Shown here piece by piece: positions 1 through 10,002 of a stretch of DNA of 64,000 nt. The translations under genes were made by a program, and so were the position numbers. The notes below the pieces were generated by a model. The model was not told where the DNA came from. It did no database searches and saw only the letters and a list, made by a program, of their open reading frames with translations. How positions within the stretch are numbered: the stretch's first letter is position 1; every line of letters begins with the position of its first letter. This stretch comes from Gambelia wislizenii (taxonomy: Eukaryota > Chordata > Lepidosauria > Squamata > Crotaphytidae), in contig JAUMIR010000002.1 of the NCBI GenBank assembly GCA_030847615.1, forward strand, positions 198,445,809 to 198,509,808. The letters are read 5' to 3'.

Positions 1-415
1 TTAACCAAGCTTGGGCAGGTCCCATAGATGAAGGACCCGAATAACCCCTCCCTCAGAGAATGCCACATTGGTTACTTACCGTGAAGGTGCATTCTTGAGG
101 GAAAGGGGTGATATGGCTCCTTCCCCCACCCAGTGACTGCACATAAAACCATACCTAGAGGTGGGGTATTAAATTTGGGAATTGTCTGTGCCTTTTTTAC
201 TCGATTTTCTTTAGACCTTACAGGACTTTGCTAGTCAGTGAACTGGCCTCGTGGCCTCAGGATGGAGGAGATAAGGACAAAAGAAATTTGAATTTCAACA
301 GACCTGATGTAACTTCCTGCTACACCTGGGTGGTGACTGACGAAACCCTTAGATGAAGGACCCGTATCACCCCTTTCCCTCAAGAATGCACCTTCACGGT
401 AAGTAACCAATGTGG
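1..415 (+). mobile_element. DIRS element 3: 3' terminal part (internal complementary region plus right terminal repeat)
   Basis: Two segments are inverted complements: about 72-117 and about 363-412, both containing the GGTTACTTACCGTGAAGGTG core or its complement. This matches the layout of the two DIRS elements further right, where an internal complementary region precedes the terminal repeat. The left half of the complementary region (about 25-72) should pair with the other end of the element, which lies outside the window. Any coding part is also outside. Orientation is plus because the terminus is at the right. No coding capacity is visible in the 115-360 spacer. Confidence 0.6.
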
Positions 416-419
416 CATT

Positions 420-1255
420 TTAAGGAATTTGGGGGGACATCCTAGTCTTTCCAGGATCTGCCACAGACCTTTCCTACTCACTGCGTCGAACTCCGAGACA
501 TGCAGAACAAGTGGTGGATCAATATAGCAGAAAAGACACAACACTGTGCAGATCTGGAGGATTCTAGAGGATTTTATGAAGCTCTTAAGGCAGTATTTGG
601 ACCTACTTATCAGGTCCAAAGCTCCTTATACAGTACAGATGGTCAAACATTAATTACTGATAAAGCCTCCATCCTGAATTGATGGGCTGAACACTTTCAA
701 AGTCTCTTTAGTGCCAACCGAGTAGTCCAAGGCTCAGCTATCCAACATATGATACAAAAACCGATGAAAAATGAATTGGACATAGCTCCCACTTTGGAAG
801 AGACCCTTAAGGCCATACAGCAGTTGAAAAACAGCAAGGCAGCTGGGATTGATGTAACCCCACCTGAAGTTTGGAAACACGGAGGTCATGTACTCCATGA
901 TAAATTCCACGAACTCCTTGTGAATTGCTGGGAAAAAGGAGAACTGCCATCAGATCTCTGAGATGCAATCATCATCACCCTGTACAAGAAAAAAGGAGCA
1001 AAATCCAATTGCTCAAACTATCGAAGCATAACACTGCTCTCTATTGCTGGAAAAATCCTTGCAAGGATACTCCTGAACAGATTAGTTCCTGCCATTGCAG
1101 AAGAACTTCTCCCTGAAAGCCAATGTGGCTTCAGAGCCAATAGGAGTACTACAGATATGGTATTTGCCCTTAGAGAACTGCAAGAGAAATGTAGAGAGCA
1201 GAACAAGGGTCTCTATGTAACATTTGTTGACCTCACCAAAGCCTTCGACACTGTG
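420..1255. mobile_element. LINE reverse-transcriptase fragment with internal (twin-priming type) inversion
   Basis: On the plus strand from about 500 to 1255 the degenerate frames encode the N-terminal half of a non-LTR reverse transcriptase. Recognisable pieces are KNSKAAGIDVTPPEVWK, SNCSNYRSITLLSIAGK, ESQCGFRANRSTTDM and VDLTKAFDTVS, with a stop near 960. On the minus strand from about 490 down to 420 the frame resumes with EFDAVSRKGLWQILERLGCP, the part that should follow KAFDTVS. The 5' part is thus inverted relative to the 3' part, with FDxVS shared at both breakpoints. The 3' part ends abruptly at the DIRS terminus. The clade is not assigned. Confidence 0.75.
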
Positions 1256-1449
1256 AGTATCCTACTATATTCGGGCATAATTCACCACTATCCAAATGGA
1301 CTGTATTGCAGTTATATTGGTAGGCCAAGATCTTGAGAGTTGTTTGAAACTACAGGAGCTTCATCCCCTAAACTTATGTTCAGCAAAGAATGAAAATGAA
1401 GTATTTTTTAAAAATGACTTTCTTAGTTACATGTACATCTTATCTTTCT

Positions 1450-1610
1450 TCTTGTCTTTCTTCAAAGTGGTGTACACAGCTCTTCCTTCCACCACTTTAT
1501 TCTCACAACAATCTTGTGAGGTAGCTGAGGCATAGAGCATGCAACTGGCCGAAAGTCACCCAGGCTTATAGACTTGCATATTACAGAAAAGTGTGAACCC
1601 ATCCCCAAAT
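1450..1610 (-). repeat. SINE-like or LINE-tail repeat fragment
   Basis: The stretch contains a widespread reptile repeat signature: a CACTTTATTCTCACAACAAT core followed by a GTGAGGTAGGCTGAG-like run and a GTCACCCAGGCTT-like end. Related text occurs in the opposite orientation near 46305-46420 and 21190-21310. The exact family is not known to me. Confidence 0.4.
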
Positions 1611-1636
1611 ATGTCTGTCTTGGCAACCTTTTTGCT

Positions 1637-1877
1637 TTGTTGTTGTTCTGGTGTGCCTTCAAGTTGTTTCCAACTTATGGTGACCCTAAAGCCAACCTAT
1701 CACAGGGATCTTCTTGGCAAGATTTGTTCAGAGGAGGTTTGCCTTTGCCTTCCTCTGAGGTTGAAAGAGCGTGACTTGCACAAGGTCACCCAGTGGGATT
1801 CTTTGGCTGAGTGGGAATTCAAACCCTGGTCACCAGAGTTGGAGTCCAACACTCAAACCACTCTGCCACACTGGCTC
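1637..1877 (-). repeat. tRNA-derived SINE with BovB-like 3' tail
   Basis: Read on the minus strand, this is a full SINE of about 240 bases: a tRNA-like head (the GCCAGTGTGG / GGACTCCAACTCTGG region), a GTCACGCTCTTTCAACCTCAGAGG-like body, and the BovB-type end complementary to CTTCAAGTTGTTTCCAACTT, followed by a CAA-rich tail. The same family recurs at 3270, 24862, 51866, 54268 and 57815. It lies in NHERF1 intron 2. Confidence 0.85.
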
Positions 1878-1994
1878 TATACCTTTTTGCTAGCTGTCAT
1901 ATTCCCATGGCTTTGAGTGATCATGTTCTAGACGGAGGAGAATCCACACTGTCAGCCCCTTAATGCAGCCTCCCCCCTTACCAACAACTCATAC

Positions 1995-2156
1995 CTCAAT
2001 AATACGGTCTTGAGGCAGCAACCCTGCGGCTTCAGCAGGCGAATCAGGATCCACGGCCCGGACGTATTGGCCTGGCTTGGTTTTGTCACTGTGGAGGTTG
2101 AACCCATACCCGTTGGGACCCTTCTTCATTTGACAGAGACGAGGACGTAACTCTTT
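1995..2156 (-). CDS. NHERF1: NHERF1 coding exon 2 (N-terminal part of PDZ2)
   Basis: This internal exon of 54 codons follows exon 1 of NHERF1. It encodes residues 167-220 if exon 1 is joined directly. It begins Lys-Glu-Leu-Arg-Pro-Arg-Leu-Cys, the usual entry to PDZ2. The second carboxylate-binding loop GYGF is at 182-185, followed by [12 protein letters not shown] and the [11 protein letters not shown] turn. The acceptor is a clear pyrimidine tract ending CCTTCAG at 2157. The donor is GAG followed by GTATGAGT (1994-1987), a strong site. Both ends are phase 0. The exon stops inside PDZ2, so the rest of PDZ2 and the ezrin-binding tail must lie left of the window. No break is seen, and conservation of the reading frame across a 57 kb intron argues for a live gene. 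Confidence 0.95.
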
Positions 2157-3269
2157 CTGAAGGAGAGGAAACACAAGAAACATTGGGAAGCTAGTTTATA
2201 GTCCTATCAACACCTTTTCAGACTTCTTCATCCATTTCTTTTCTAGTTGTACAGACAGGACCAGAAAGGCAGCACCTGCTTCAGTGCAAATGCTGCTCCT
2301 TAAGAAGTAACCCCACAGTATAGGTATGGGCATGTAGAGAATTACACATGCAGCCCTGTGATAGGTCTCTATGTCCTGGAGCATGGCCACAAAAAATAGC
2401 ATTCGTTAGTTATACTTACATCCCATCTTTCCACTATCAAGCTCAAGGAGGTACACAGAGCTCTCCTCCTCCTCCCTTTCACTCACAAAGTAAGACTAGC
2501 CAATCAGAGATAGAGTGACCAGCGCAAGGGCATCCAGGGAGATTCTGTGGTGACTAGAAACTGGATCTTCAAACATCACCATACCACTGCACAGGTTTCT
2601 TATACGTCTCTCATATTAGCAACAGAAGCCTTGCTAACTATGAACCCTGAAATTTGGGATCCCTTCCAAACCTGTGCAAAAGTTTTACAACACCCCCCCC
2701 CCATATTTTGCAATGCCCCCAAAATGAAGATACAGATACATCAATTCGGTGTTCATAGTTTTAAAAGCTAGCAACAAAGGTAGTTCTAAACACCACAGTC
2801 TTTGTCTATCTGTGTTTGCTGAAAACACCCAGAGACCTACAGAAGGGAAGTAGCAACCTGTTGCTGTGGAATGGGGCGGCATCCTGCTAGTTTATATTAT
2901 AGGTCTTATTACCACCACATGTTCATACTGATCAGAGGAAAGAGAACAAAATAGCCTCCCCCTGCTGTCCCCTGGCAGAGTTGAATGCTACTAGCTTGTT
3001 CTCACAAGCAGAACTTCCTTTTGTGGTTTGTGTGGAGTTAGCATACATCATGACTGCACAAGCAGCGGTACCTCCCCCCACCTGAGAACAGTGCAGGAAA
3101 CAGCTCAGAATCTCATCTTTAAAAAGAAAAGGGTTTTAGCACTTATGACTATGCAGGCAAGCTTGAATGAGTGTCAGCTGGTGCCTAATGAAATTTCAAA
3201 AGCTCAGCTCAATGACAGCTGTGGAGGGGAGCCTGTATCTTTATCCCTCTTAAAAGTTAGGAACAATAG

Positions 3270-3508
3270 AGTTGCTGCTGCTGTGGTGTGCCTTCAAGCC
3301 ATTTCTGACTTATGGCAACCCTAAGGAGAAACTATCATGGGATTTTCTTGGCAGAATTTGTTCAGCGGGAGTTTGTCCTTGCCTTCCTGAGGCTGAGAGA
3401 GTGTGACTTGCCCAAGGTCACCCAGTAGATTTCCATGACCAATTTTAATCCTGGTCTCCCAGTGTCTTAGTCCAACACTCAAACCACTACACCACACTGG
3501 CTCTCACT
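3270..3508 (-). repeat. tRNA-derived SINE with BovB-like 3' tail
   Basis: This is a second copy of the same SINE, minus orientation and nearly full length. It runs from a CAG/CAA-rich tail at its left end to the tRNA-like head ending at ACCACACTGGCTCTC. It has diverged by scattered substitutions and small deletions from the 1637 copy. A short tail-only fragment of the family follows at 3643-3683. Confidence 0.85.
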
Positions 3509-3642
3509 AAATAGGATCTGAGCCACTATATTAAGTCTCTCCTGTCCTAGGCATTCACCTAGCACTACTAAAATTCTGCATTAACAGAAAAATAAATAGG
3601 GTGGGCTTTTAAAAAAAAAATGTGTACATCAAAATGACTTCT

Positions 3643-3683
3643 TGTTGTGTACCTTCAAGTTATTTCTGACTTATGGTGACCAG
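3643..3683 (-). repeat. SINE tail fragment (BovB-like end only)
   Basis: About 40 bases match the TTGTTGTGTACCTTCAAGTT / TTTCTGACTTATGGTGACC end of the SINE family and then stop. This is a severely 5'-truncated copy, or a remnant split by the repeat that begins at 3686. Confidence 0.6.
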
Positions 3684-3685
3684 AT

Positions 3686-3885
3686 TAATTAAGGAAGATA
3701 GCAGAACAGTTCAGAACTATACAGAACAAGAAACTGCAAATATGCATATTCATTACTCTAAATGATGTATTTGATGATTATATAATTTTGTTACAACTGA
3801 TTATGGACTTTTTGTCCTCTTTTTTGTAAGTTGCTTCAAGATGTCACTGGCACTCAGAAATGATGCATAAACTTAATAAATGACC
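3686..3885 (+). repeat. Interspersed repeat copy A (LINE-tail-like)
   Basis: This segment is clearly related to 4993-5345. The two share TTCAGAACTATACA, an ACTGATTATGGACTT run, TAAGTTGCTTCAAGATGTC and an A/T-rich end with TAAATGA. The pattern of a conserved 3' end with an AATAAATGA finish suggests an old LINE 3' tail, but the family is not identified. Confidence 0.5.
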
Positions 3886-4254
3886 CAGGTGACCCAATTC
3901 AACTTTTATTGGCACAAAATATGCCAGGTATATCCCTGCTCAGTGGACATCATGCAACAGAAAGGGCTTTTAGAACTTTTGTACAACCTATGCAAAGTTG
4001 ACACAAGAAGGAAGGAGGGTTCAAATTTCAGATATGCCACCTACCACACACCTGCCAATGCAAACAAGCACAAGAAATGATCATTTCCAATATTTCTCTT
4101 TGGTATTTATAGCTGCAATAGCCTGCTACTCTGCTCCACTTGTTAACTACAAGACCTCCAAAGATTAACACCCACTTAGCACTGAAAGTTTCTGTAGTAT
4201 CTGCACAGATTATCAACACCTTCATCTTGTTGCATTTCCTTCCTCTACTGCACA

Positions 4255-4375
4255 GACAGGCAATTTGTGGCCCACCAGATGCTGCTGCACTGCAACTCCC
4301 ATTACCCCTCACTATCAACTGTGGTTGCTGGGGTGATGGGGACTTTAAGCACAACAAAATCAAGGGGACCAGAGG
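4255..4375. repeat. Foldback repeat of the ACTGCAACTCCCATTA type
   Basis: This is one copy of a very common short self-complementary repeat: a half with GATGCTGCTGCACTGCAACT and CCCATTA, then a GGCTGGGG-type centre, then a degenerate inverse half. Copies recur near 22995, 26375, 34375, 36745, 39560, 40150, 40282, 43612, 45878, 53035, 57140 and 62875. It has no coding capacity. The inverse halves suggest an old non-autonomous DNA transposon. Confidence 0.5.
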
Positions 4376-4599
4376 GTTGCCCATCCTTGTAACACAAGGC
4401 CACCTGGCAGGGCCAGCTTGTCTTGTATTTCTCCTTGAGTGGAAAAATCGCTGGGTGATAAGACAGGGCATTAGAAGTCATTGCTGTACTGAAAGATTCT
4501 CAGGCAAGGAGACATCCTGGCACACCTAGTAGGTGTAGCCCTACCCAGATGCTGTAGCCAAGCCAATAACAGAGCACATGGGTTTCATTAGAAAGGAAA

Positions 4600-4760
4600 C
4601 ATTCCATAATTGCGGCATGTCTCCCTGATATACAGGACAGTATCCAAATCCACGCTGACCCATTTCACGCACTAACACAATGAGGATGAAAGCACATCAG
4701 TTTCTAAAATCCCTGTGGTGCCTCCCAGATTACTTAAAGAATGGAGTCAGTGAGGTCAAC
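4600..4760 (+). repeat. Unidentified interspersed repeat, copy 1
   Basis: This block resembles 5780-5915. Both have a GTATCCAAATC / GTGTCCAAATC start, a TTTCTGAAACTC-like middle, and the shared GGGTGCCTCCCAGATTACTT run followed by an AAGGTCAGC-like end. I do not recognise the family. Confidence 0.45.
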
Positions 4761-4992
4761 AGTGTGTCAGTTCAATAGCAAGTGCTTGCTCTGAGCATTA
4801 ACACTTCCTCTCTGTGGTTTGCTCTCAATTAGTGAATGCCATGATTCTGTGCAAGCTGAAAAATTAGTGCAGAATTCCATTGAGAAATTCAGTTGCTTGC
4901 TGAAATCGCAAAAGCTAGAGAAGGAAGTGAATTAGACTTGGGGCACTGAGTGTATGTCTTTCCTGTTCCCATGATAAACAAAACCAGACTGG

Positions 4993-5345
4993 ATTAAGGA
5001 AAAGAACAACAGTTCAAAACTATACAACACAGAGAACAAGATGAATCTGCAAACTGTTTGAAATAGTATGAAGTCGAAGGCTTTCACAGCCGGCTTCCAT
5101 AGATTTTCCTTGGTTTTTTTCCGGGCTGTGAGGCCGTGTTCTGGAATAGTTTCCTTCTAACATTTGGCCTTCATCTGTGGCTGGCATCTTCAGAGAAGAT
5201 GTTTGAAATAGTGTTTTATATACAGTACTTATAATTGTATTATTTTGCTGCACTGATTATGGACTTCTGTATATTTTTAAGTTGCTTCAAGATGTCTTTG
5301 GCAATGGGAATCAACCTATACATTTTAAAAATGAATGAATAAATG
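4993..5345 (+). repeat. Interspersed repeat copy B, interrupted by a Penelope tail
   Basis: This is the partner of 3686-3885. It is split by the 132-base Penelope fragment at 5068-5199, which is flanked by a perfect 13-base duplication of this repeat's own sequence. After the insertion the repeat resumes with GTTTTATATACAGTACTTA and runs through TAAGTTGCTTCAAGATGTC to an AATGAATAAATGAAC end. Confidence 0.55.
5068..5199 (-). mobile_element. Penelope-like element, short 3' terminal fragment with 13-bp target duplication
   Basis: The minus strand encodes the end of a Penelope-type ORF, with the recognisable KMPATDEGQMLEGNYSRTRP and HSPEK pieces and then a tail reading complementary to GGCTTTCACAGCCGGC. 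The same tail appears at 47168, 47810, 51012 and 51442. The sequence TGTTTGAAATAGT is repeated exactly at 5055-5067 and 5200-5212, a target-site duplication. This dates it as inserted into the repeat at 4993-5345. Confidence 0.75.
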
Positions 5346-5394
5346 AACAAATATGGTACATTTTTTTTAAAAAAAAAACTGTGGCATGCATCTA

Positions 5395-5610
5395 GGGCCC
5401 TTCCACACTACACAATTACAGTGCTATGATTCTACTTTAACTAGTGTCATGGTTCGGTCCTACAAAGTCTTGGGATTAGTAGTTGAGGGAAAGGCATTTA
5501 GAATTCCTAGCCAGAGAGCTCCTCCTGTGCCTTCAACCAAACTTCAAAACCTGAGACTCCACAGGATGCAGTCATGGCAGTTAAAGTGGAATCATAGCAC
5601 TGAAATTCAC
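5395..5610. mobile_element. Palindromic MITE (CACACTAC...AACTGCCATGG family)
   Basis: A copy of a roughly 220-base foldback repeat. It starts CCACACTACACAATTACAGT, passes a TCATGG / CTTGGGATT core, and returns through the complementary ACTCCACAGGATGCAGTCAT and AAGTGGAATCATAGCAC. Members also occur at 30538, 44737, 51602, 53625, 60884 and 63785. It has no ORF; the near-symmetrical ends fit a non-autonomous DNA transposon. Confidence 0.65.
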
Positions 5611-5779
5611 AGAACTATTGGATAATAAAATGGGTCATTTATAACTATTATTACCCTGAAGACCTCTCACAAAGAAGAGGAAGATGCACATCTCCGCATT
5701 GCTGTCGTCTGCAGATACTGAAGTCAAAGCAGTGACTGTACAAGCTCAGGGAAGCAACTATCTAGTAACTGAAGCATAC

Positions 5780-5915
5780 CTCTACAACATATAGGATTGT
5801 GTCCAAATCTGTTCTGAGCTATCTCCCTCATTAACGCTGCGCAGTTAAACTACACCAATTTCTGAAACTCATGGGGTGCCTCCCAGATTACTTTTCAAAA
5901 TAAGGTCAGCATATG
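5780..5915 (+). repeat. Unidentified interspersed repeat, copy 2
   Basis: This is the partner of the block at 4600-4760, sharing GGGTGCCTCCCAGATTACTT and flanking text. Family unknown. Confidence 0.45.
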
Positions 5916-7288
5916 CCAATTGCTTACCTCACTGTGGGTCCTTTATCCCTCAAGAGTGAGCTTGGAAGAGTTTACTTTTTTGGATAACTCCTGTGATCCA
6001 CAGTCAACATGGGGGGTTATGAGAGGTGTACTCCAAAAAGCAGCTGTTCTGGTAAGAACTGCAAACCAGTTTCCTATCCTAAAAGCCTCTTCTCAATAAT
6101 GAATCTCCTCAGAAACTCTACTTTTGGTGATCACTTTTGGTGCAAGTGAACTTCCAGCAAAGGGATAAAAGCCCCAAAGACTGTGGAGGAAGCAGAAACT
6201 GTTCCCATTGAAGTTTCCACAATCAATGCTGAAATGTCTCCCACGTGCAATTTTGGTATTTTATGAGACAGACACCAATGCTGCTACTCATCATCAAACT
6301 GAAGGCTGTGAAAACCCTCTGTTAAATAATGTAGGGGTGGGTGGGCTTCTTCAAACGCCTTTTTTGATGTTGGAAAACACATGTGTACCATCATGTATAA
6401 GATGTGGTATCAAGAGTATGGAAAGATTTTAAATTAAACATCTGGCCCAAAATATAAGTGGATGGTCTTGCCATTGGAACCATCTTTTTCTCAGCCACCC
6501 ATAGAACAATGAGCTTTGGAAATAAAGAGGAATAGCAACTGCAATGAAACGTGGGTTTTACCAAGAATGATACCTCTTCATGTATAGCTTGTATACTGGC
6601 ACACAAACACATACTGCTTGAATTACGACATACCCCAGTTAACAAAGCCTCTGACAAAGAAGCTCTTTTTTAGAAAGTCTTCTTAGACATGCCCTTTCCT
6701 TTTTATTATTAATTTTTAAAAAGTTTAAATACAATAGTCATTTACAATACCTGTACATCTTACTTGCATCCATTAAAATAAAACTAAAATATTGACTTCC
6801 TCTGTACAATAACTCTAAGAGTTTTCCCTTTTATCTTAATTTTTTTATTTTTTCTTCCCTTAACATCTCTCGGTTATCTCACTCTATTATTCGCTATCAA
6901 CCGTTGTTACGTTCTCTATTCACCTTCCATCCCCAATGTCGCCTGTGCAACTGTGTAAAACCTCCTCGCTATAGACATGCCCTTTCCTTGTCCTCTGTCT
7001 AGCTGGAAGATTATTAGCAGCATCAGCACTAGGAGCATGGTGAAGGTGGGCTGGAGAAACAGATCTTCAGTGTCTGGTTGCAGCAACATGTCTGCAGCAA
7101 ACAATACAATTATGTTTAAGGTGGGGGGAAAGTGGGAATCTACTCCAGCCAATCCTACTGTAGCTGTGTATGCCTCCTTACAAAAGAGAAGATGAACAGC
7201 AGCTCCCTCCAGAATCCCTTACTGAGCATGTGCATGAAATGCAGAATGGGGCAAACAGATAAGCCTGCCTTACCAGCTCCCCTCAGTA

Positions 7289-7343
<55 letters not shown>
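7289..7343. repeat. (TG)n(AG)n compound microsatellite
   Basis: An uninterrupted TG run passes directly into an AG run, broken once by AAAG near the right end. Two short open frames across it are low-complexity artefacts. Confidence 0.95.
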
Positions 7344-7792
7344 TCTAGAAGTTTGGCCACCAAAAACATTTTAGCTGGTAAAAGAAAAAAATTGGCCCTG
7401 GATACTTTTTGGAAGAAGCTTTCAAGAAGGTTAAAAGTGTTTTTGTTTGCTTATGCAAGGCTTACTTGGCCTGGTTGTTTCACGTCACATGTGCATAATG
7501 TTTTTGGATAAAAAAATTGTTGAAACCTATTGAATTGCTCTTCTTCTTTGAGGGAACCTGTCCCTATTTTTTCCATGCTCTATTCCTGCCTCTGGTGTCA
7601 AAGTCTCCATTTAAAAAGTAATGCCCAGGTAAAACATCTACTTTATTAACTGAGGTATACCTGAGTAAAGGCTGGGTGGAGAAAAATTTTCGGTTAATGG
7701 CCATATTCTTTTTGGGAGCCACATCTAAGTATCAGATGGGCTGAAATGAGGTGTGTGTGGGTAAGATTGGAACGAAAAGTGGGTGAGAATTA

Positions 7793-7952
7793 GGGTTGTC
7801 AGATTGGAAACCACAGCTGTGTAGAAGAGGGAATTTCAGCAGATGTTGCCTGTTACCTGGTTGCATGATAAGCAGCGCCTGCTGAAATCCTCTCTTCTAC
7901 AGAACCATTAAAGGCACAGGAGCCCTCTCCAGTTTTCACTCTGGCAACCACA
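7793..7952. mobile_element. MITE with GGGTTGTCAGA / TCTGGCAACC terminal inverted repeats
   Basis: The left end TAGGGTTGTCAGATTGGAAAC is the complement of the right end GTTTTCACTCTGGCAACCA with a few mismatches, and the interior also pairs around AGCAGATGTTGCC / AGCGCCTGCTGA and TAGAAGAGGGA / TCTCTTCTAC. No coding capacity. The family is not assigned. Confidence 0.55.
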
Positions 7953-8106
7953 GTGGGGACACCCTTTCGCTCCCACCTATCTCATTCCCCTCGCCTTCCC
8001 CTGCATGAATTGATGCTGGAGTTTTGAACAGGACTTAACATTAAGGTTTGTGCCATTCCATTTGTCAGAACAGCTTGTTCCATGCAAGGAGACAGAATGA
8101 GTTATA

Positions 8107-8400
8107 AGGAGCCCTGGTGGCGCAGTGGTTAAATACCGGTACTGCAGCCACAACATTGTGAGTGGGATCCCAGAGGGTTCCAAGGTTGACTCAGCCTTCC
8201 ATCCTTCCTTAGGTTGGTAAAATGATTACCTGGCTTGTTGGGGGCAATTAGCTAACACGCATTGGAAACCGCTTAGAGAGAGCCTGGTGCTGTAGAGAAG
8301 TGTAGAAGTGTTAAGTGCTATTGCTAACAATTTGTAAGCCGCTCTGAGAGCCTTGGTGGCCGAACAGTGGAGTATAAATACTCTAAATAAATCTTAGAAA
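8107..8400 (+). repeat. tRNA-derived SINE (GGAGCCCTGGTGGCGCAGTGG head)
   Basis: The head carries the typical reptile SINE opening GAGCCCTGGTGGCGCAGTGG and a degenerate B-box (GTGAGTGGGATCCCA). The body contains AAGGTTGACTCAGCCTTCCA and TTGTTGGGGGCAATTAGCT. The tail has TTGTAAGCCGCTCTGAGAG and an A/T-rich TAAATAAAT end. It is a different SINE subfamily from the BovB-tailed copies. Confidence 0.8.
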
Positions 8401-8560
8401 ATATATTCAAAGAACACATGAAGACAGACTTTCAGGAGAGTTTTTATGGATGTTGATAGAAAAGATTTTCTAGAAATATTTAGGCCTGGAGGAATTTTTT
8501 CTCAGAAGGTTTTCCAACTGAATAGATTTGAGGGGGGAAAGATTGGGGGGCAGGGAATCA

Positions 8561-8745
8561 AAAAGGAACGCTGGTCTTACCTGTGATACGTTCTTTTCCA
8601 GTGGTGAGGTGAAGAGCATCCGACAGCTTTGGGTTGTCCCTCCCCACATGCTCCCAGTAGGCAGGAAACAAAAGGACTTGGCCTGCCCCCTGTGAGGTCA
8701 TCCTTGAGGGATGACCCCTGGGCTAGCCAGTCTATGTCCAAGCTT
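8561..8745 (-). repeat. DIRS element 1 right (3') terminal inverted repeat
   Basis: It is complementary to 13700-13829 across GAGCATCCGACAGCTTTGGG and the following ACCTCACAGGGGGCAGGCC-type text. Its outermost 50 bases (8568-8618) are instead complementary to the left half of the internal region at 8837-8885. Confidence 0.85.
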
Positions 8746-8836
8746 TGCAACTGTAGCCTTCCTGATGGGATTCCAAGGTTCCAGACTGACCAAGTCCCCG
8801 ATGCTTCCTTCATCCAGTGGGCGGTTCCAGATGCTC

Positions 8837-8937
8837 TTCGCTTCACCACTGGAAAAGAATGTATCACAGGTAAGACCAACGTTCCTTTTCTCAGTGGGGA
8901 GGGCTCCAAAGCATCCGATAGCTTTGGGATGTACTAA
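8837..8937 (-). repeat. DIRS element 1 internal complementary region
   Basis: The left half pairs with 8568-8618 and the right half pairs with 13810-13852. The segment is therefore the joint of the two element ends in complementary form. In DIRS replication models this segment brings the ends together for circle formation; that role is established for the family and inferred here. Confidence 0.85.
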
Positions 8938-8974
8938 AGCCTCTGTTCCAGGTGGGCCTGGCAAGTCCCCAGTC

Positions 8975-9992
8975 TTATGCCTGGAACACCTGTTGAAGCA
9001 CTCTTCTGCCAAAGGCTGCTTCTGCTGACTGTATCCTGTCCAGTTGATAATGTTGGATGAAAGTCGAGTGTGACTTCCATGTTGCCACTCTGCAAATTTC
9101 CTCTAGCGGTGCATCCCTCTGCCAGGCCGCAGATGTCGCCTCACTCCTTATTGAGTGTGCTAAAATCCCTTCGGGAACCTCCTTGCGTAGGGATTGGTAG
9201 CAAGCTGTGATGCAAGCCCTGATCCATCTTCCTAGCATTGAAGGGGACACCTTACGCCCCAGATATTTTGTGTAGGGTGACTCAAACAGGGCCTCCAACC
9301 CTCTGAACAGCTTTGTTCTTTTGATGTAGATTCGAAGAGCTCGTTGAACGTCCAATGTGTGCCAAATCCTTTCCAACTCTCTTTCTGGGTTAGGGCAGAA
9401 AGAAGGGAGAACCACCTCCTGGGTTCTGTGAAAAGTCGAATTTACTTTTGGCTTGAAGTCCGGTCGGAGACGAAGGACCACCGAGTCCGGTCTAAAAATG
9501 CAGAGGTCTCTCCTGATTGACAATGCCGCCAGCTCCGAAATCCTGCGAGCTGAGGTAACTGTCACCAGGAATAGGACTTTCCATGTCATATGCTTTAGAG
9601 ATGCCTCTTTCAGGGGCTCGAAGGGGTGAACTGTCAATGCCTTCAGAACGATATGCAGGTCCCAAGATGGAAACCTATGAACTGGTGGTGAAGCCAAATT
9701 GGAGAGGCCCTGTATGAACCTGCATACATGCGGGTGACCAGATATGGCAGATGCCCTTTCGGGCGGCAGAAATGATGTCAGGGCCTCTATCTGCCTCTTG
9801 ATGGTATTTGGTCTCAGGCCGGCTTCTACGCCGTCCTGAAAGAAGTCCAGTAACATCAGGACTGAGATCTCCCTGAAGTCCGCCCACTTGTGCTTACACC
9901 ATCGTCGAAAGACTCTGAAGGTGTATTCATAGATACGCTGTGTGGATTCTCATCCGGAGGCAAGGATCGTCCCCACCACCAAGTGGGAGTAG
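8975..9992 (-). pseudogene. DIRS element 1 tyrosine recombinase (one in-frame stop)
   Basis: The frame reads a DIRS-type tyrosine recombinase that should insert a circular DNA intermediate. The open part (8975-9856, 293 aa) starts inside the protein. The N-terminal core-binding region continues upstream in the same frame through STQRIYEYTFRVFRRW to about 9992, crossed by one TGA near 9950. The catalytic set is visible: first Arg in TSARRISEL, the HxxR box as HSIR, and the Tyr in HYQLDR. The stop fits a CGA to TGA change at a CpG, but that is inference. Gene order directly after RNase H is normal for DIRS. No methyltransferase domain is seen. Confidence 0.85.
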
Positions 9993-10002
9993 CCTCGTGC
10001 GG

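Noticed and set aside
4028..4529. Overlapping open frames of 147 (minus) and 129 (plus) codons suggesting a small gene
   Set aside because: Both cross a foldback repeat and show no motif, start context or splice signals. They look like chance frames.
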